A model generated the notes under the pieces. It searched no databases and was not told the origin of the DNA. It saw only the letters and a list, made by a program, of their open reading frames with translations. Shown piece by piece: positions 5,452 through 14,339 of a stretch of 37,189 nucleotides of DNA. The position numbers and the translations under genes were made by a program. The stretch spans positions 1 through 37,189 of the forward strand of contig CAZEDU010000043.1 in NCBI GenBank assembly GCA_964511185.1, written 5' to 3'. This DNA is from CAZEDU01 sp964511185. Lineage in GTDB: Bacteria > Myxococcota > Myxococcia > Myxococcales > Myxococcaceae. Positions within the stretch are counted from its first letter, which is position 1, and each line of letters opens with the position of its first letter.

Positions 5452-8121
5452 ATGCAGAATGCGCCCACCGTGCCGCGCCTCTTCTTGTCTTGCGTCGCCG
5501 TCGCAGCGGTCCTCGCTCCCTCGAAGGCGTTCGCGCTGGAAGAGAGCGTGCGTCGCGAAGAGGTCGACGCGGGCGTCCACATTCCTCAGCTCACCCAGCC
5601 GCCCGAGCTCCTCGAGTTCGTGCAGGCCGAGTACCCGGCCGAGGCGCAGGCGCAAGGGCTCACCGCGCAGGTGAAGCTGATCATCACCATCGACGCCGAC
5701 GGCTCGGTGAGCGACGCGACGGTGGTCGAGCCGCAGGGCAGCGGCTTCGACGAGGCGGCGGTCGCGGCGGTGCGGCAGTTCCGCTTCAGCCCGGCGGAGG
5801 TCGACCACGTGCCCGCGCCGGTTCAGATCGAATACCTGTACCACTTCACGCTGGGCCCGCCGCCGGACCAGGCGCCTCAACAGCCCGAGCCGCCGCCGAC
5901 CGCGGTGCTCCGAGGCGAGCTGCTCGCGCGTGGAAGCCGCAGCAAGGTGGTGGGCGCGTCGGTGAGCTGCGCGAACCTGCCCGAGGTGGCCGAGGCGCTC
6001 AGCGACGAGCAGGGCCGCTTCGCGCCGACGCTCCCCGNNNNNNNNNNGGGCACCTGCGAGGTCGCCGCCATCGCCAACGGTGTTCAGAAGTTCACCACCG
6101 TGGAGACGCTGCGGCCCACCGAGACGGCCGAGGTCGTCTACTACCTGGAGCCGCGCGCGATCGGCTTCGAGACGGTGGTGCGCGGCAAGCGGGAGAAGAA
6201 AGAGGTTGTCCGCCGCACGCTCGAGCGGCAGGAGCTGCAGAAAATCCCCGGCTCGTTCGGGGACCCCGTACGGGTGCTGCAGAACTTCCCGGGCGTGGCG
6301 CGGGCGCCGTTCATCTCCGGCGCGTTGATCGTCCGCGGCGCGAGCCCGGATCAGACGCAGACGTTCTTGGACGGCGTGCGCATTCCGCTGCTCTACCACC
6401 TGGGCGGCGGCCCCTCGGTGGTGAACGGCGAGTTCCTCGATCGCATCGACTTCTACCCGGGGGGCTTCGGCGCGCGGTACGGGCGCGCGGTGGGCGGCAT
6501 CGTCGACGTCGCCACCCGCAAGGGCGCGAGCGACACGCTGCACGGCGTCGTGAAGGTGGACCTGCAGGACACCAGCCTCTTCGCCGAGGCGCCGGTCGCC
6601 GAAGGGGTGTCGGTGGCCGCCGCCGCGCGTCGCAGCTACGTCGACGCGCTGCTCCCGCTCGTGCTGCCGAAGGATCCGAACGGTGGCTCGCTGCTCATCC
6701 TGCCGCGCTACTGGGACTACCAGGTGCGCGTCGACGGCGGCGCCAGGCGCGGTGAGCCAGGCCAGGCGTCGTCGACCTACTCGCTGATGGCGTTCGGCTC
6801 CGACGACGTGCTGAAGATCGTCGCCACCGGCGGCGGCTTGAACCGCGACCTGAGCGTGGACTTCCACACGCTCTTCCACCGGCTGGTCGGCAACTGGACC
6901 TACCGCCGCGGGCCGACGACGTTCTCCGCCACGCCGTTCCTCGGCCACGACCTGGCCGACGTGGACTTCGGCACCACGTCGTTCGAGGCCGACGAGTACG
7001 AGGTCGGCTTTCGCCAGGACCTGGCGGTCGAGCTGAACAAGCACCTCACGCTGCGCGCCGGCTTCGATGTGCTCTACGACCGCATCGTCGGCGAGGCGCA
7101 GCTGCCGGTGCTGCGCGGCGCGCAGTACGCGCCGTTTCCCGGCGCCGAGCCGAAGACCGAGCTGCAGGTGATTCGGCGCGAGCTCGACGCGTTCGACGGC
7201 GCGGCCTACCTCGAGGCCGATTTCAAGGTGGGCGGGCTCACCGTCACCCCTGGCGTCCGCGCCACGCACGCGTACATCAACGGGCAGACGCGCCACGCGT
7301 TCGATCCGCGGCTGTGGGTCCGCTACGCGCTGCTCGAGTCCACCGCGCTCAAGGGCTCGCTGGGGCTCTACTCGCAGGCGCCGGATCCGTCCGACTTGGA
7401 GGCGCCGCCCTTCGGCACCGCCTCGCTTGGCTTCGAGCGCGCCTTTCAGACGGGGCTGGGGGTCGAGCACCGCTTCACCGACGCGCTGAGCGTCGACCTG
7501 ACCGGGTACTACAACCGCCGCTACGCGCTCATCGTGCAGCCCGGCCGCACGATTCAGAACGACGACGGCACGCTCACGCGCGAGCGTTCGGCGAACGACG
7601 GGCTCGGCCGCGCCTACGGGCTCGAGCTGCTGGTGCGGCACGACGTGACCAAGGACTTCTTCGGCTGGGTCGCCTACACCTTGAACCGCGCCGAGGAGCG
7701 GCGCGTCGGGGAGGCCGCCTACCTGCTGAGCAGCTTCGACCAGACGCACATCCTGACCGCGGTCGGCAGCTACCGCTTGCCGTGGGGCTTCGAGCTCGGC
7801 GCGCGGTTTCGCTACGTCACCGGCAGCCCGCGGACGCCGCTCGCCCACCGCGCCGACATCTACCAATCCGACAGCAACAGCTACGTGCGCGAGTCGGGCC
7901 CGGCTCGCTCGGCGCGCCTCAAGCCCTTTCACCAGCTCGATCTTCGGCTCGACAAGCACTTCCTCTTCAACCGCTGGACGCTCACCGCGTACCTCGACGT
8001 GCAGAACGTCTACAACGCGCAGAACGTCGAGGCGACGTTCTCGGACTACCGCTTCCGCCAGGAGTACGAGGTGCCCGGCATTCCGATTCTGCCCATCTTG
8101 GGCGTGCGGGGGAGCTTCTGA
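5452..8121 (+). CDS. TonB-dependent outer-membrane receptor with an N-terminal TonB C-terminal-like domain
   Basis: About 889 residues. I chose the ATG at 5452 because it begins a clear signal peptide (MQNAPTVPRLFLSCVAVAAV..., cleavage near AFA|L, residue 28); the frame is open upstream to 5344 but those codons look non-coding. In order: a TonB C-terminal-type domain (~residues 55-125, AEYPAEAQAQG ... VRQFRFSPAEVD ... QIEYLYHF), a carboxypeptidase-regulatory-like domain (~145-210), a plug (~250-350, RVLQNFPGVARAPF, LIVRGASPDQTQTFLDG, RYGRAVGGIVDVATRKG) and a beta-barrel ending in Phe, typical of outer-membrane barrels. Such receptors import large nutrients or act in secretion. A 10-N gap (6038-6047) falls in the regulatory-like domain; the frame is kept across it as drawn. 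The next gene, a lipoprotein, overlaps by one base and is probably a partner. Confidence 0.9.
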   Translation: MQNAPTVPRLFLSCVAVAAVLAPSKAFALEESVRREEVDAGVHIPQLTQPPELLEFVQAEYPAEAQAQGLTAQVKLIITIDADGSVSDATVVEPQGSGFDEAAVAAVRQFRFSPAEVDHVPAPVQIEYLYHFTLGPPPDQAPQQPEPPPTAVLRGELLARGSRSKVVGASVSCANLPEVAEALSDEQGRFAPTLPXXXXGTCEVAAIANGVQKFTTVETLRPTETAEVVYYLEPRAIGFETVVRGKREKKEVVRRTLERQELQKIPGSFGDPVRVLQNFPGVARAPFISGALIVRGASPDQTQTFLDGVRIPLLYHLGGGPSVVNGEFLDRIDFYPGGFGARYGRAVGGIVDVATRKGASDTLHGVVKVDLQDTSLFAEAPVAEGVSVAAAARRSYVDALLPLVLPKDPNGGSLLILPRYWDYQVRVDGGARRGEPGQASSTYSLMAFGSDDVLKIVATGGGLNRDLSVDFHTLFHRLVGNWTYRRGPTTFSATPFLGHDLADVDFGTTSFEADEYEVGFRQDLAVELNKHLTLRAGFDVLYDRIVGEAQLPVLRGAQYAPFPGAEPKTELQVIRRELDAFDGAAYLEADFKVGGLTVTPGVRATHAYINGQTRHAFDPRLWVRYALLESTALKGSLGLYSQAPDPSDLEAPPFGTASLGFERAFQTGLGVEHRFTDALSVDLTGYYNRRYALIVQPGRTIQNDDGTLTRERSANDGLGRAYGLELLVRHDVTKDFFGWVAYTLNRAEERRVGEAAYLLSSFDQTHILTAVGSYRLPWGFELGARFRYVTGSPRTPLAHRADIYQSDSNSYVRESGPARSARLKPFHQLDLRLDKHFLFNRWTLTAYLDVQNVYNAQNVEATFSDYRFRQEYEVPGIPILPILGVRGSF
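6038..6047. other. Assembly gap (10 N)
   Basis: A run of ten N inside the receptor gene. A round 10-N run is normally a placeholder, so the true number of missing bases is unknown; the reading frame agrees on both sides with ten. Confidence 0.95.
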
Positions 8122-9056
8122 TGAAACGCGCGCTCGCCTTCAGCTTCACGCTCGCCGCGCTCGGCTGCGTCGGGCCGCAGGATGATCCATCGCAGGTGTT
8201 CGATCTGCGCGTGCTCGCGGTGCAGGTCGAGCCGCCCGAGATTCTGGCGCCGACGTGTGATCAGTCTTCGCCCGCGGCCATCGCGGGGCTGGCCCGCACG
8301 GTCCAGCTCACCGCGCTCTTGGCCGACCCCGCCGGCGCCGGGCGCGATCTCTTCTACCGCGTGCGCGCGTGCGCCCAGGTGAGCGACCGCACCTGCGACG
8401 TGGAGGAAGACCGCGTCGAGCTCGGTCAAGGCAGGACCCCGCCGGGCGCGCTGTCGCTCCCGCTCAACGGGTTGGGGCTCACCCCCTTGCCGGGCCAGGG
8501 GCCGGATGGCGCGGCGCTGCCGCTCTTGCAGCGCGTGCTCGAGAAGGATCAGTACAAGGGCCTGGGCGGCCTGCGCGTGCCGCTCGCGCTGTACGTGAAG
8601 GCGGGGGAAGAGAACGTCCACGCACAGAAGCTGATGGTCTACAGCTGCAAGCTGTTGCCGGAGATGACCGCGAACGTGACGCCTCAGCTGCCGGGCATCA
8701 CGATGAACGGCGCGGAGTGGACCGACGCGACGCCGTTCGAGCTGCAGGGCGCGGGTCCCTTCGAGCTCGAGCCCTTGCCGTTCGCTCACCTGCAGGAGCC
8801 TTACGTGGTGCCGAGCTTCGAGCTTCAGCCGGTGCAGCTCGAAGAGCGCTGGAAACTCTCGTGGCACGCCACGCTCGGTCGCTTCACCCCGAACCAGACG
8901 GGAGGGGAGGACCTCGGGGGTCAGGAGAGCCGGCACCAGGTGCAGTGGATGCCGCCCGCCGGCGCTGTCGAACAGGACGTGACGTTCTGGGTGGTGGTGC
9001 GCGATGGCCGTGGCGGAACTTCGTGGCTCACCCGCCATGCGCGCTACCGGCCGTGA
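8121..9056 (+). CDS. Probable lipoprotein partner of the TonB-dependent receptor
   Basis: A 311-residue exported protein. The N-terminus MKRALAFSFTLAALGC is a short signal peptide with a lipobox-like end and lipidation candidate C16; the -3 Ala is slightly atypical. The rest is beta-rich with a possible Ig-like C-terminal part (SWHATLGRFTPNQTGG ... VTFWVVVRDGRGGTSW). I recognise no enzymatic motif. The ATG overlaps the receptor stop (TGATG), so the two are translationally coupled; receptor plus lipoprotein pairs are common for TonB-dependent systems, and a role in substrate capture or barrel closure is an inference. Confidence 0.8.
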   Translation: MKRALAFSFTLAALGCVGPQDDPSQVFDLRVLAVQVEPPEILAPTCDQSSPAAIAGLARTVQLTALLADPAGAGRDLFYRVRACAQVSDRTCDVEEDRVELGQGRTPPGALSLPLNGLGLTPLPGQGPDGAALPLLQRVLEKDQYKGLGGLRVPLALYVKAGEENVHAQKLMVYSCKLLPEMTANVTPQLPGITMNGAEWTDATPFELQGAGPFELEPLPFAHLQEPYVVPSFELQPVQLEERWKLSWHATLGRFTPNQTGGEDLGGQESRHQVQWMPPAGAVEQDVTFWVVVRDGRGGTSWLTRHARYRP

Positions 9057-9443
9057 GCCACACGGCGCGTACCAGTCGGCGCTCCACCCGGTAGGCCACC
9101 TTCGGCGCTGGCAACGCCAACGGGCGCGACGGCTGGGATACGAAGGAGAGAGCCGCGCGGAGCAGCGCTGGCCTTCCTGGAAGTCGGCTGGCCCGAAGAA
9201 GAGTTGGAGGCGCTCTGGGCCGCCGGGGTGAAGCACCGCTTCCGGCGGGTCGCATCCATGATAATTAATTACCAAGCAGGTAAGTAATATAAGAACGGCT
9301 ACCAACCCCTATCGGCTGCCGGTTGTTTCTCCTCTCTTATTTCGCGCCCGCTCAAACCGTTGATGCCTCGGGTCGACGAGAGCGGAGGACAGCGCCGGCC
9401 CGCACGCCGATAACTCACTTCAAAATTCTGAAGGAGTGCATGC
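9057..9443. other. Intergenic stretch with a possible gene remnant and an AT-rich patch
   Basis: No convincing gene. One plus-strand frame (about 9171-9287) reads as a protein-like tail, AFLEVGWPEEELEALWAAG..., ending at TAA 9285-9287, without start or RBS; it may be a decayed 3' gene end. The patch 9257-9292 is much richer in A/T than its surroundings. The end of the stretch holds the ribosome-binding site (AAGGAG, 9431-9436) of the next gene. Confidence 0.4.
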
Positions 9444-10040
9444 ATGCCGGGACCCATTCGCGCAGTGACCCTTCCCCCCGCGGGCGGACGACGCGAGCTC
9501 CCCATCGTGGGCAAGCTGCGACAGCTGATCGCCGCCTCGCCCAACTTTCGAACGCGAGCGCCCGCGCCCGACGTTCGCGGCTTCACTCGATATGTCTTGG
9601 GCGACAGCCGGCTGATCGGCGGCGCGAAGTACTCCGCGCTGCACAACGAGCGAACGAATAGAGTTTTCCTCGAGGTCGACAGCGTCGGAGGCCACCCCAG
9701 CCAACATGGGCTTTTCTATTACGGGCCGGGCGTGCTGGGCGGGGGCCGGGTTCCGGCTCAACCGATCGGCAAATACAACCTCACCCAGGTTGACCGAGCT
9801 GCTCGAAAGCTTGGCGCGAAGATTTATCGCGAGCAGTACAGCCCGACGAGCCGACAGAGCGTGCTCCTCGAAATCGAACCTCGGGTGCAGATGAAGTCAG
9901 ACAGCCGAGGGCTCGTGCTCGAAGTCACCGTCATGCGCAACGCGCGTTCTTCTGCGCAAGCGCTGCGAAAGGGAGTCGCGGCGGAGCTCGAAACGCTCGG
10001 CTTCGCCGGCATGCGTTTTCGCCTGAAGCGCGCTGCCTGA
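9444..10040 (+). CDS. Hypothetical protein, 198 residues
   Basis: I do not recognise this protein. The ATG at 9444 follows AAGGAG (9431-9436) by 7 nt; another ATG at 9440 is in a different frame. The first ~40 residues are basic and Pro/Arg-rich (MPGPIRAVTLPPAGGRR) and are followed by a mixed alpha/beta region (YVLGDSRLIGGAKYSALHN, VFLEVDSVGG, GLFYYGPGVLGGG) and a C-terminal part rich in charged strands and helices. There is no signal peptide, membrane segment or Cys cluster. It is isolated between the receptor operon and the surface-protein genes. Confidence 0.65.
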   Translation: MPGPIRAVTLPPAGGRRELPIVGKLRQLIAASPNFRTRAPAPDVRGFTRYVLGDSRLIGGAKYSALHNERTNRVFLEVDSVGGHPSQHGLFYYGPGVLGGGRVPAQPIGKYNLTQVDRAARKLGAKIYREQYSPTSRQSVLLEIEPRVQMKSDSRGLVLEVTVMRNARSSAQALRKGVAAELETLGFAGMRFRLKRAA

Positions 10041-10270
10041 TTCCCGACGACGCTCAACTGGGCGCCGGCGTTGGCAACCGCGCGCTGAACACCTCGTCTT
10101 GGCCAGCCTCGCTCCGTCGGTTCCGCACCCAGTCCGAAGGGGGCGATCAGGTCTCGCCCCGCGCGCTCAAACGCGCGCTGAAATAGTCACTGAATCTGCG
10201 GCACCACGTCGACCACGTTGAGAACACGGCCGAGCCGCCGGTCGCCTCTGCGGGGGGGGGCTGGAAATGC

Positions 10271-11500
10271 CTATCCGCCCGCGGATCGTCGGCGAGTTTG
10301 GCTCGCCGGCCGTGCCACGGACCCCCGGGCCCGCCTCCACGCGCCGAGCGCCAGCAGCGCCAGCCAGATCGTGGCGGCGGAATCGCCGCCGCAGCCGCAG
10401 CCCTGAGGCGTCGGAGCGCTATCGCCCGGCGGCGGGTCGTCCACGGCGACGGGGCCGCCGTCCGGATTGTTGTTGGGATCGGTCTCGCCGCCGTCGACCT
10501 CGCCGCCGGCGGGATGGATGGTGATGGCGAGGCTTTGCTCGGGCGCAGCGCTGTAACGGCTGTCGCCGTCGGTGACGGCGGCCTTGTTGGCCTTGACGAC
10601 GCAGGTGCCGGCGGCGACCGGGGTGACGGTGCTTCCACTCACGGTGCAGACATCGGTGGTGGTGGTGCTGAAGGTCACGGGATTGGCCGAGCCGCTGCTG
10701 CCCGCGCTCAGGCTGGCATCGCCTCCGCCCACGCTGAGGCTTTCGGGGACCGCGGCGAAACCGCTGATGGTCTGCCCGCCATAGGGCGCGGAACAGGCGG
10801 TGGCCGCGGTGTTGGCGCCGCCCCCAATGCCATTGCAGCCCCATTCCCATTGGTAGTCGGTGTTGTTGCCGCTTACCGCCGTGGCGCCGCCACCGGTGGC
10901 GCACAGATCGGCAGTGGGCTTGTCGGCCATCGGGCTGTTGCTGCTCGCCACGCCGCAGGCGCCGTCGATGACAGCGATGCTGTCGGTATCCGTCTCGCTG
11001 TTGTTGGCGGGTACGGAATCGGTAAATCCCCCCGGCAGAGTCACCATTGCGGTGTTGGCAAGCACGCCGGTGGCCGAAGCGCTCAAGGTGGCCGTCAGGA
11101 GGTAGGTGACGCTGGCGCCCACGGGCAGGTCCACGAGATCGCTGATGTCTCCCGATCCGCTCGCGGTGCAGGTGCCCCCTCCCGCTCCGGTGCAGGTCCA
11201 GGTGGCGTCGCTCAGCGAGGCCGGCAAGGTGTCGGTGACCGTGGCCGAGGATACGTCCGTAGAGCCGGGATTGCTCGCGACGAGGGTGTAAGTGACAGAA
11301 CTGCCGGCGTTGACGCTGGTCAAGCCATTCGTCTTCGTGATGGCCAGGTCGGCCGGCACGGGTTCCGGGAACGTGTCTATGGCCGAGGCGCCGCCAATGC
11401 CGTCCCCGGCCAGGCCCTCCGCCATGACCGAGAACTGATACGGGCCATCGAGTTTCACACCGAGGTTGAACTCGACGACGACACTGGCGCCATGAGCCAT
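10271..11500 (-). CDS. C-terminal part of a split surface protein: DUF11-type repeat and MYXO-CTERM-like tail
   Basis: This frame continues the gene at 11455-13347 after a one-base frameshift near 11541-11544; translation really enters this frame at SSATVASITTTAPMAHG, just upstream of 11500. It contains a DUF11-type beta-sandwich repeat (DLAITKTNGLTSVNAGSSVT ... VTDTLPASL ... NTAMVTLPGG), then a Ser/Gly/Thr-rich region with paired cysteines (STTTTDVCTVSGSTVTPVA), an Asp/Pro-rich linker and the tail QGCGCGGDSAATIWLALLAL plus an Arg cluster. Cys-Gly-Cys, hydrophobic helix and Arg cluster is the layout of MYXO-CTERM sorting tails, but about 17 residues follow the Arg cluster, more than usual. 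It lacks its own start and ribosome-binding site. Confidence 0.7.
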   Translation of the reverse strand: MAHGASVVVEFNLGVKLDGPYQFSVMAEGLAGDGIGGASAIDTFPEPVPADLAITKTNGLTSVNAGSSVTYTLVASNPGSTDVSSATVTDTLPASLSDATWTCTGAGGGTCTASGSGDISDLVDLPVGASVTYLLTATLSASATGVLANTAMVTLPGGFTDSVPANNSETDTDSIAVIDGACGVASSNSPMADKPTADLCATGGGATAVSGNNTDYQWEWGCNGIGGGANTAATACSAPYGGQTISGFAAVPESLSVGGGDASLSAGSSGSANPVTFSTTTTDVCTVSGSTVTPVAAGTCVVKANKAAVTDGDSRYSAAPEQSLAITIHPAGGEVDGGETDPNNNPDGGPVAVDDPPPGDSAPTPQGCGCGGDSAATIWLALLALGAWRRARGSVARPASQTRRRSAGG

Positions 11501-13347
11501 TGGCGCGGTCGTCGTGATGGAGGCGACGGTCGCACTGGAGTGAGGCCGCCGCCGTTGCCCTGGGCTGGGGGCGTCTGCAGGGTTAAGGATTGGGCGGTAA
11601 CCGTTGAGCTATCCGTCAGCGTGATGGTTTGCGTAGGCGAATTCAGCAGGCGGAGATCCGCGCTGGCCGGCGCGGTGGCTCCGCCGGTCAGCGTGGAGAT
11701 GCCAATCACCCGGAAGCGGAGGGCGATCAGCGCCTTGCCGCTATTATTGGTGTAGCGGCGGCGGATCTTGATCGTCCCGTTATCGCCGTGGGTCACGGGC
11801 GTCATGTCGCGGACGAGGTTCGGCGCCGCATCGCCCGGCTGCTCGGGGTCGACCGGGGCCGACGCCAGCGTGCTGGTGGCGACATGCATCGGCGCCGAAG
11901 TCGTCGTGAACGCGGTCATCGTGTGGCCGCGCTGCGGGCCGGGAGCGCCGAGTATGGCGGCCACGCCATCCAGGAGCGCACCGCTGGGTTCGACCAGCAC
12001 GAAATCGGCGGCGTTGTCGTCGGTGTCCTGCGGGTAGCCGGTCGCTACCAAGGCCCGGCGCACCCAACTGTGGTTGGAGGCGGTGGTGATGCCGCCCGTG
12101 GGCGCGAGTCCGCTGCCTTCCTTGTAGTCGGTATGGCTGATGGACGAAAAACCGACCGAATCCAGCCGCTGCCCGCTGGCCGCGCTGGTCCCGGAGAACA
12201 AGGCGATGCCCACATCGTCGGGCAGGAGGCCGACGGTGGGGGAAGGCGGATTGATGGAGAAGTTGGAGCTGCCGCTGGCGGTGATGCCGGTGCCGGTCGG
12301 ATAGGTGGCGAGGCTATAGGTGTTGCCGGCCGGACTTGGCGAACTCGGCTGGGTGGTGATCAGCAGATGCCCGCGCGGCGCGATCGCGATCGGGCCGGCG
12401 GTGCTGAGAGTCTGCGACAGCAAATGAGAAGCGATCTCCGTCCCGCCCTGCGCGACGCTCAGGCGCCATCCGGCTCCCGAGGGGCTGGTCGGATCGGCGC
12501 CGGGCTCGGCGTCGATCAGCGTGATCGAGGTGTCCGTGTTGTTGTAGATCTCGATGAATTCGTCGGCCGAACCGTCCGAACCCGGAGGGGAGGTACCGAC
12601 GCCACGGGTACGGAACTCGCTGATCAACAGATCGCCGGGGGCCGGCGGTGCCGGGCGCACGTCGAAGCTGATGGTCCAGCCGCCGCTGATGCTGCCGCTG
12701 TCGAGGTTGGCGTCGTCGATGATGTAGAGGTTCCACGTCCCGTTCGGGCTGTCGCCGTTGAACGCCGACAGGGTGTACTGGTACGGCCCGGAGGGGGCCG
12801 GCGCCGGAAACAGGTCGGTGGTTCCGCTGTTGGCGGGCCGGTAGCTGCCGGTCACGAAGGGCACGCCGGTGTTGCCGGTCACGGTGCTGGGAACCGGCCG
12901 GGCGGCATAGTCGTCCAGGGTGACGTTGATATTCGACACGCCCGGGGAGCCAGCGCCGAAGTCGGACAGGATGACGACCTTGCGCCCAGAGGGCGAAACC
13001 AGCAGGAAGTCCACGTCCGCTGGAAAGGAGTGCGAATAACCGTTGAGCGTGATCGAAACGCGCTCCACCACGCCGCTCAGGCCCGACACGGCGATCGGCG
13101 AGGGGTAGAGCGAGGCCGACTGCCCGGACGCCGGGCAAGGATTGGGGCAGTCGGTGAGGGTGAGCGCGGTGGAATTGCTGAACGACTCCGCCGCCGCGAA
13201 GGACGGCACCGTCATCAGCGAGACCAGCACCCATCCGAAAACGGCGAACACCGGCGGGCTGGCGCGCCGTATGGACGTGGCAGACAGGCCCGCAGAATCT
13301 GCCAAGACGAATGACTTGACGCGCAGCGTCGGAAACGGGAACAACAT
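11455..13347 (-). CDS. N-terminal part of a split surface protein: signal peptide, P-type domain and lamin-tail domain
   Basis: I chose the ATG at 13347 (MLFPFPTLRVKSF...) because GAGGGGG lies upstream; ATG 13392 is an alternative. A signal peptide precedes SFAAAES. Next comes a proprotein-convertase P-like beta-sandwich (VERVSITLNGYSHSFPADVD ... VILSDFGAG ... NGTWNLYIIDD), then a lamin-tail domain (PGDLLISEFRTRG ... DEFIEIYNN) often found in secreted bacterial nucleases and surface proteins. No catalytic domain is visible. After GNGGGL the frame is lost (near 11543): the remaining codons are low-quality, while the -1 frame continues sensibly into the DUF11 part. Either a pseudogene or a base-calling error. 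P-domain and lamin-tail architectures are widespread in gammaproteobacteria, so transfer is possible. Confidence 0.75.
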   Translation of the reverse strand: MLFPFPTLRVKSFVLADSAGLSATSIRRASPPVFAVFGWVLVSLMTVPSFAAAESFSNSTALTLTDCPNPCPASGQSASLYPSPIAVSGLSGVVERVSITLNGYSHSFPADVDFLLVSPSGRKVVILSDFGAGSPGVSNINVTLDDYAARPVPSTVTGNTGVPFVTGSYRPANSGTTDLFPAPAPSGPYQYTLSAFNGDSPNGTWNLYIIDDANLDSGSISGGWTISFDVRPAPPAPGDLLISEFRTRGVGTSPPGSDGSADEFIEIYNNTDTSITLIDAEPGADPTSPSGAGWRLSVAQGGTEIASHLLSQTLSTAGPIAIAPRGHLLITTQPSSPSPAGNTYSLATYPTGTGITASGSSNFSINPPSPTVGLLPDDVGIALFSGTSAASGQRLDSVGFSSISHTDYKEGSGLAPTGGITTASNHSWVRRALVATGYPQDTDDNAADFVLVEPSGALLDGVAAILGAPGPQRGHTMTAFTTTSAPMHVATSTLASAPVDPEQPGDAAPNLVRDMTPVTHGDNGTIKIRRRYTNNSGKALIALRFRVIGISTLTGGATAPASADLRLLNSPTQTITLTDSSTVTAQSLTLQTPPAQGNGGGLTPVRPSPPSRRPRQWLMAPVSSSSSTSV

Positions 13348-13655
13348 TGTTTGGGGCCCCCTCGGGACAACGAGACGCAACGCGAACTGCATCTTCCTTG
13401 TGCGAATAAAAAAAGTCCAGGGAAACATGGGGATACATGACAGGTTATGTGGCCAAACCGCCACCCACCGGGTCCTGGTCGAGCATCCCGTCCCAGCGTT
13501 CCTGAGCACGCCGCCGACGTGCACACCTCCACGCGCTGCGCGTCCTCGCTCCCCACGCCGCTCTTCGACAGGCCGTCACGCTGTCATCGCCACCGTCACC
13601 GCCGAGGGCCATGCCAGGTGCAGCGGCGCACCTTCGGCGTCGACGTCTTCACCTG
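13348..13655. other. Intergenic region upstream of the split surface-protein gene
   Basis: About 300 bp with no gene I can support. It contains a short A/T patch (AATAAAAAAAG, around 13406-13416) upstream of the surface-protein start on the minus strand, which could hold its promoter; no clear -35/-10 pair is seen. The remainder is unremarkable. Confidence 0.4.
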
Positions 13656-14231
13656 TCACTGCGATCGAATCATCGGAATCAACTCGGTGACGACGAGCTG
13701 CCGGCCCAGCTTTCTGCCGTCATCATTGAAGCCGTTGTCGATGTAGGCGTTGGGCTGGCTGCCGGGGTTGACGCGCCACTGCAGCTTCACGCTGTGTTGG
13801 CCGGTGCTCACGGGCTGCACCCAAGAGAGCGAAATCTGATCCGACGCGCACTTGCCTTCTCCGGTCGGGGCCTGCGGATAGATGTTGATCAGCCCCCCAA
13901 TCACCGGCTGCCCGTCGACGACCAAGCGGACGTTCCCCCAGCCATGCTCACACGACCGATAGAAGCCCGACGACTGAATCGACAACACCGAGCTGGTCGT
14001 GGTGAGAACGAGCTCCGAGCCAGGGATGTCCCCCCACACCGTGGAAGCCGTCTTCCGGTAGTCCTCGGCGTAGTATTGGAGGAGCTGGCGAATCGAGTTG
14101 GGCCCCATCGGCCCGACATCGCCTTTGTCCCCCTTGCTGCCCGTCGCTCCCTGGAGCGCCGGGCGGACCTTCGACGCCTGGGGGACCGGCGACGTCCGAA
14201 ATGCATCCCGACAGAATGACGAGGCCAACAA
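13656..14231 (-). CDS. Short collagen-like lipoprotein with C-terminal beta-domain, apparently frameshifted
   Basis: The C-terminal ~140 residues (NSIRQLLQYYAEDYRKTAS ... RLVVDGQPVIGG ... HSVKLQWRVNPGS) look like a compact beta-domain of the kind that follows collagen stalks. Before it are Gly-X-Y triplets GSKGDKGDVGPMG. The N-terminal codons in this frame (TTG start at 14231) look wrong. Another minus-strand frame over 14286-14150 reads IVGLVILSGCISDVAGPPGV EGPPGAPG, i.e. a hydrophobic signal, an LSGC lipobox (Cys codon 14205-14203) and more collagen triplets. The two join if one base near 14148 is removed. So the true product is probably a lipoprotein with about ten Gly-X-Y triplets, broken by a frameshift or sequencing error. 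No ATG is seen for the signal frame. The gene follows the beta-helix lipoprotein gene on the same strand. Confidence 0.65.
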   Translation of the reverse strand: MLASSFCRDAFRTSPVPQASKVRPALQGATGSKGDKGDVGPMGPNSIRQLLQYYAEDYRKTASTVWGDIPGSELVLTTTSSVLSIQSSGFYRSCEHGWGNVRLVVDGQPVIGGLINIYPQAPTGEGKCASDQISLSWVQPVSTGQHSVKLQWRVNPGSQPNAYIDNGFNDDGRKLGRQLVVTELIPMIRSQ

Positions 14232-14339
14232 TACAAGAAGCGTTCCTGCCTGACTCCTGGTGTCCCAGGGCAGACGCGAGGTGCCATCAAGCGTGCACAG
14301 GATCGACCGCTGTGCCTGTGCCGTCGCGAGAGCCGTTGA

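Noticed and set aside
4780..7959. A 1059-codon minus-strand open frame over the receptor gene
   Set aside because: The composition is of shadow type, and the opposite strand has an unmistakable signal peptide, plug and barrel.
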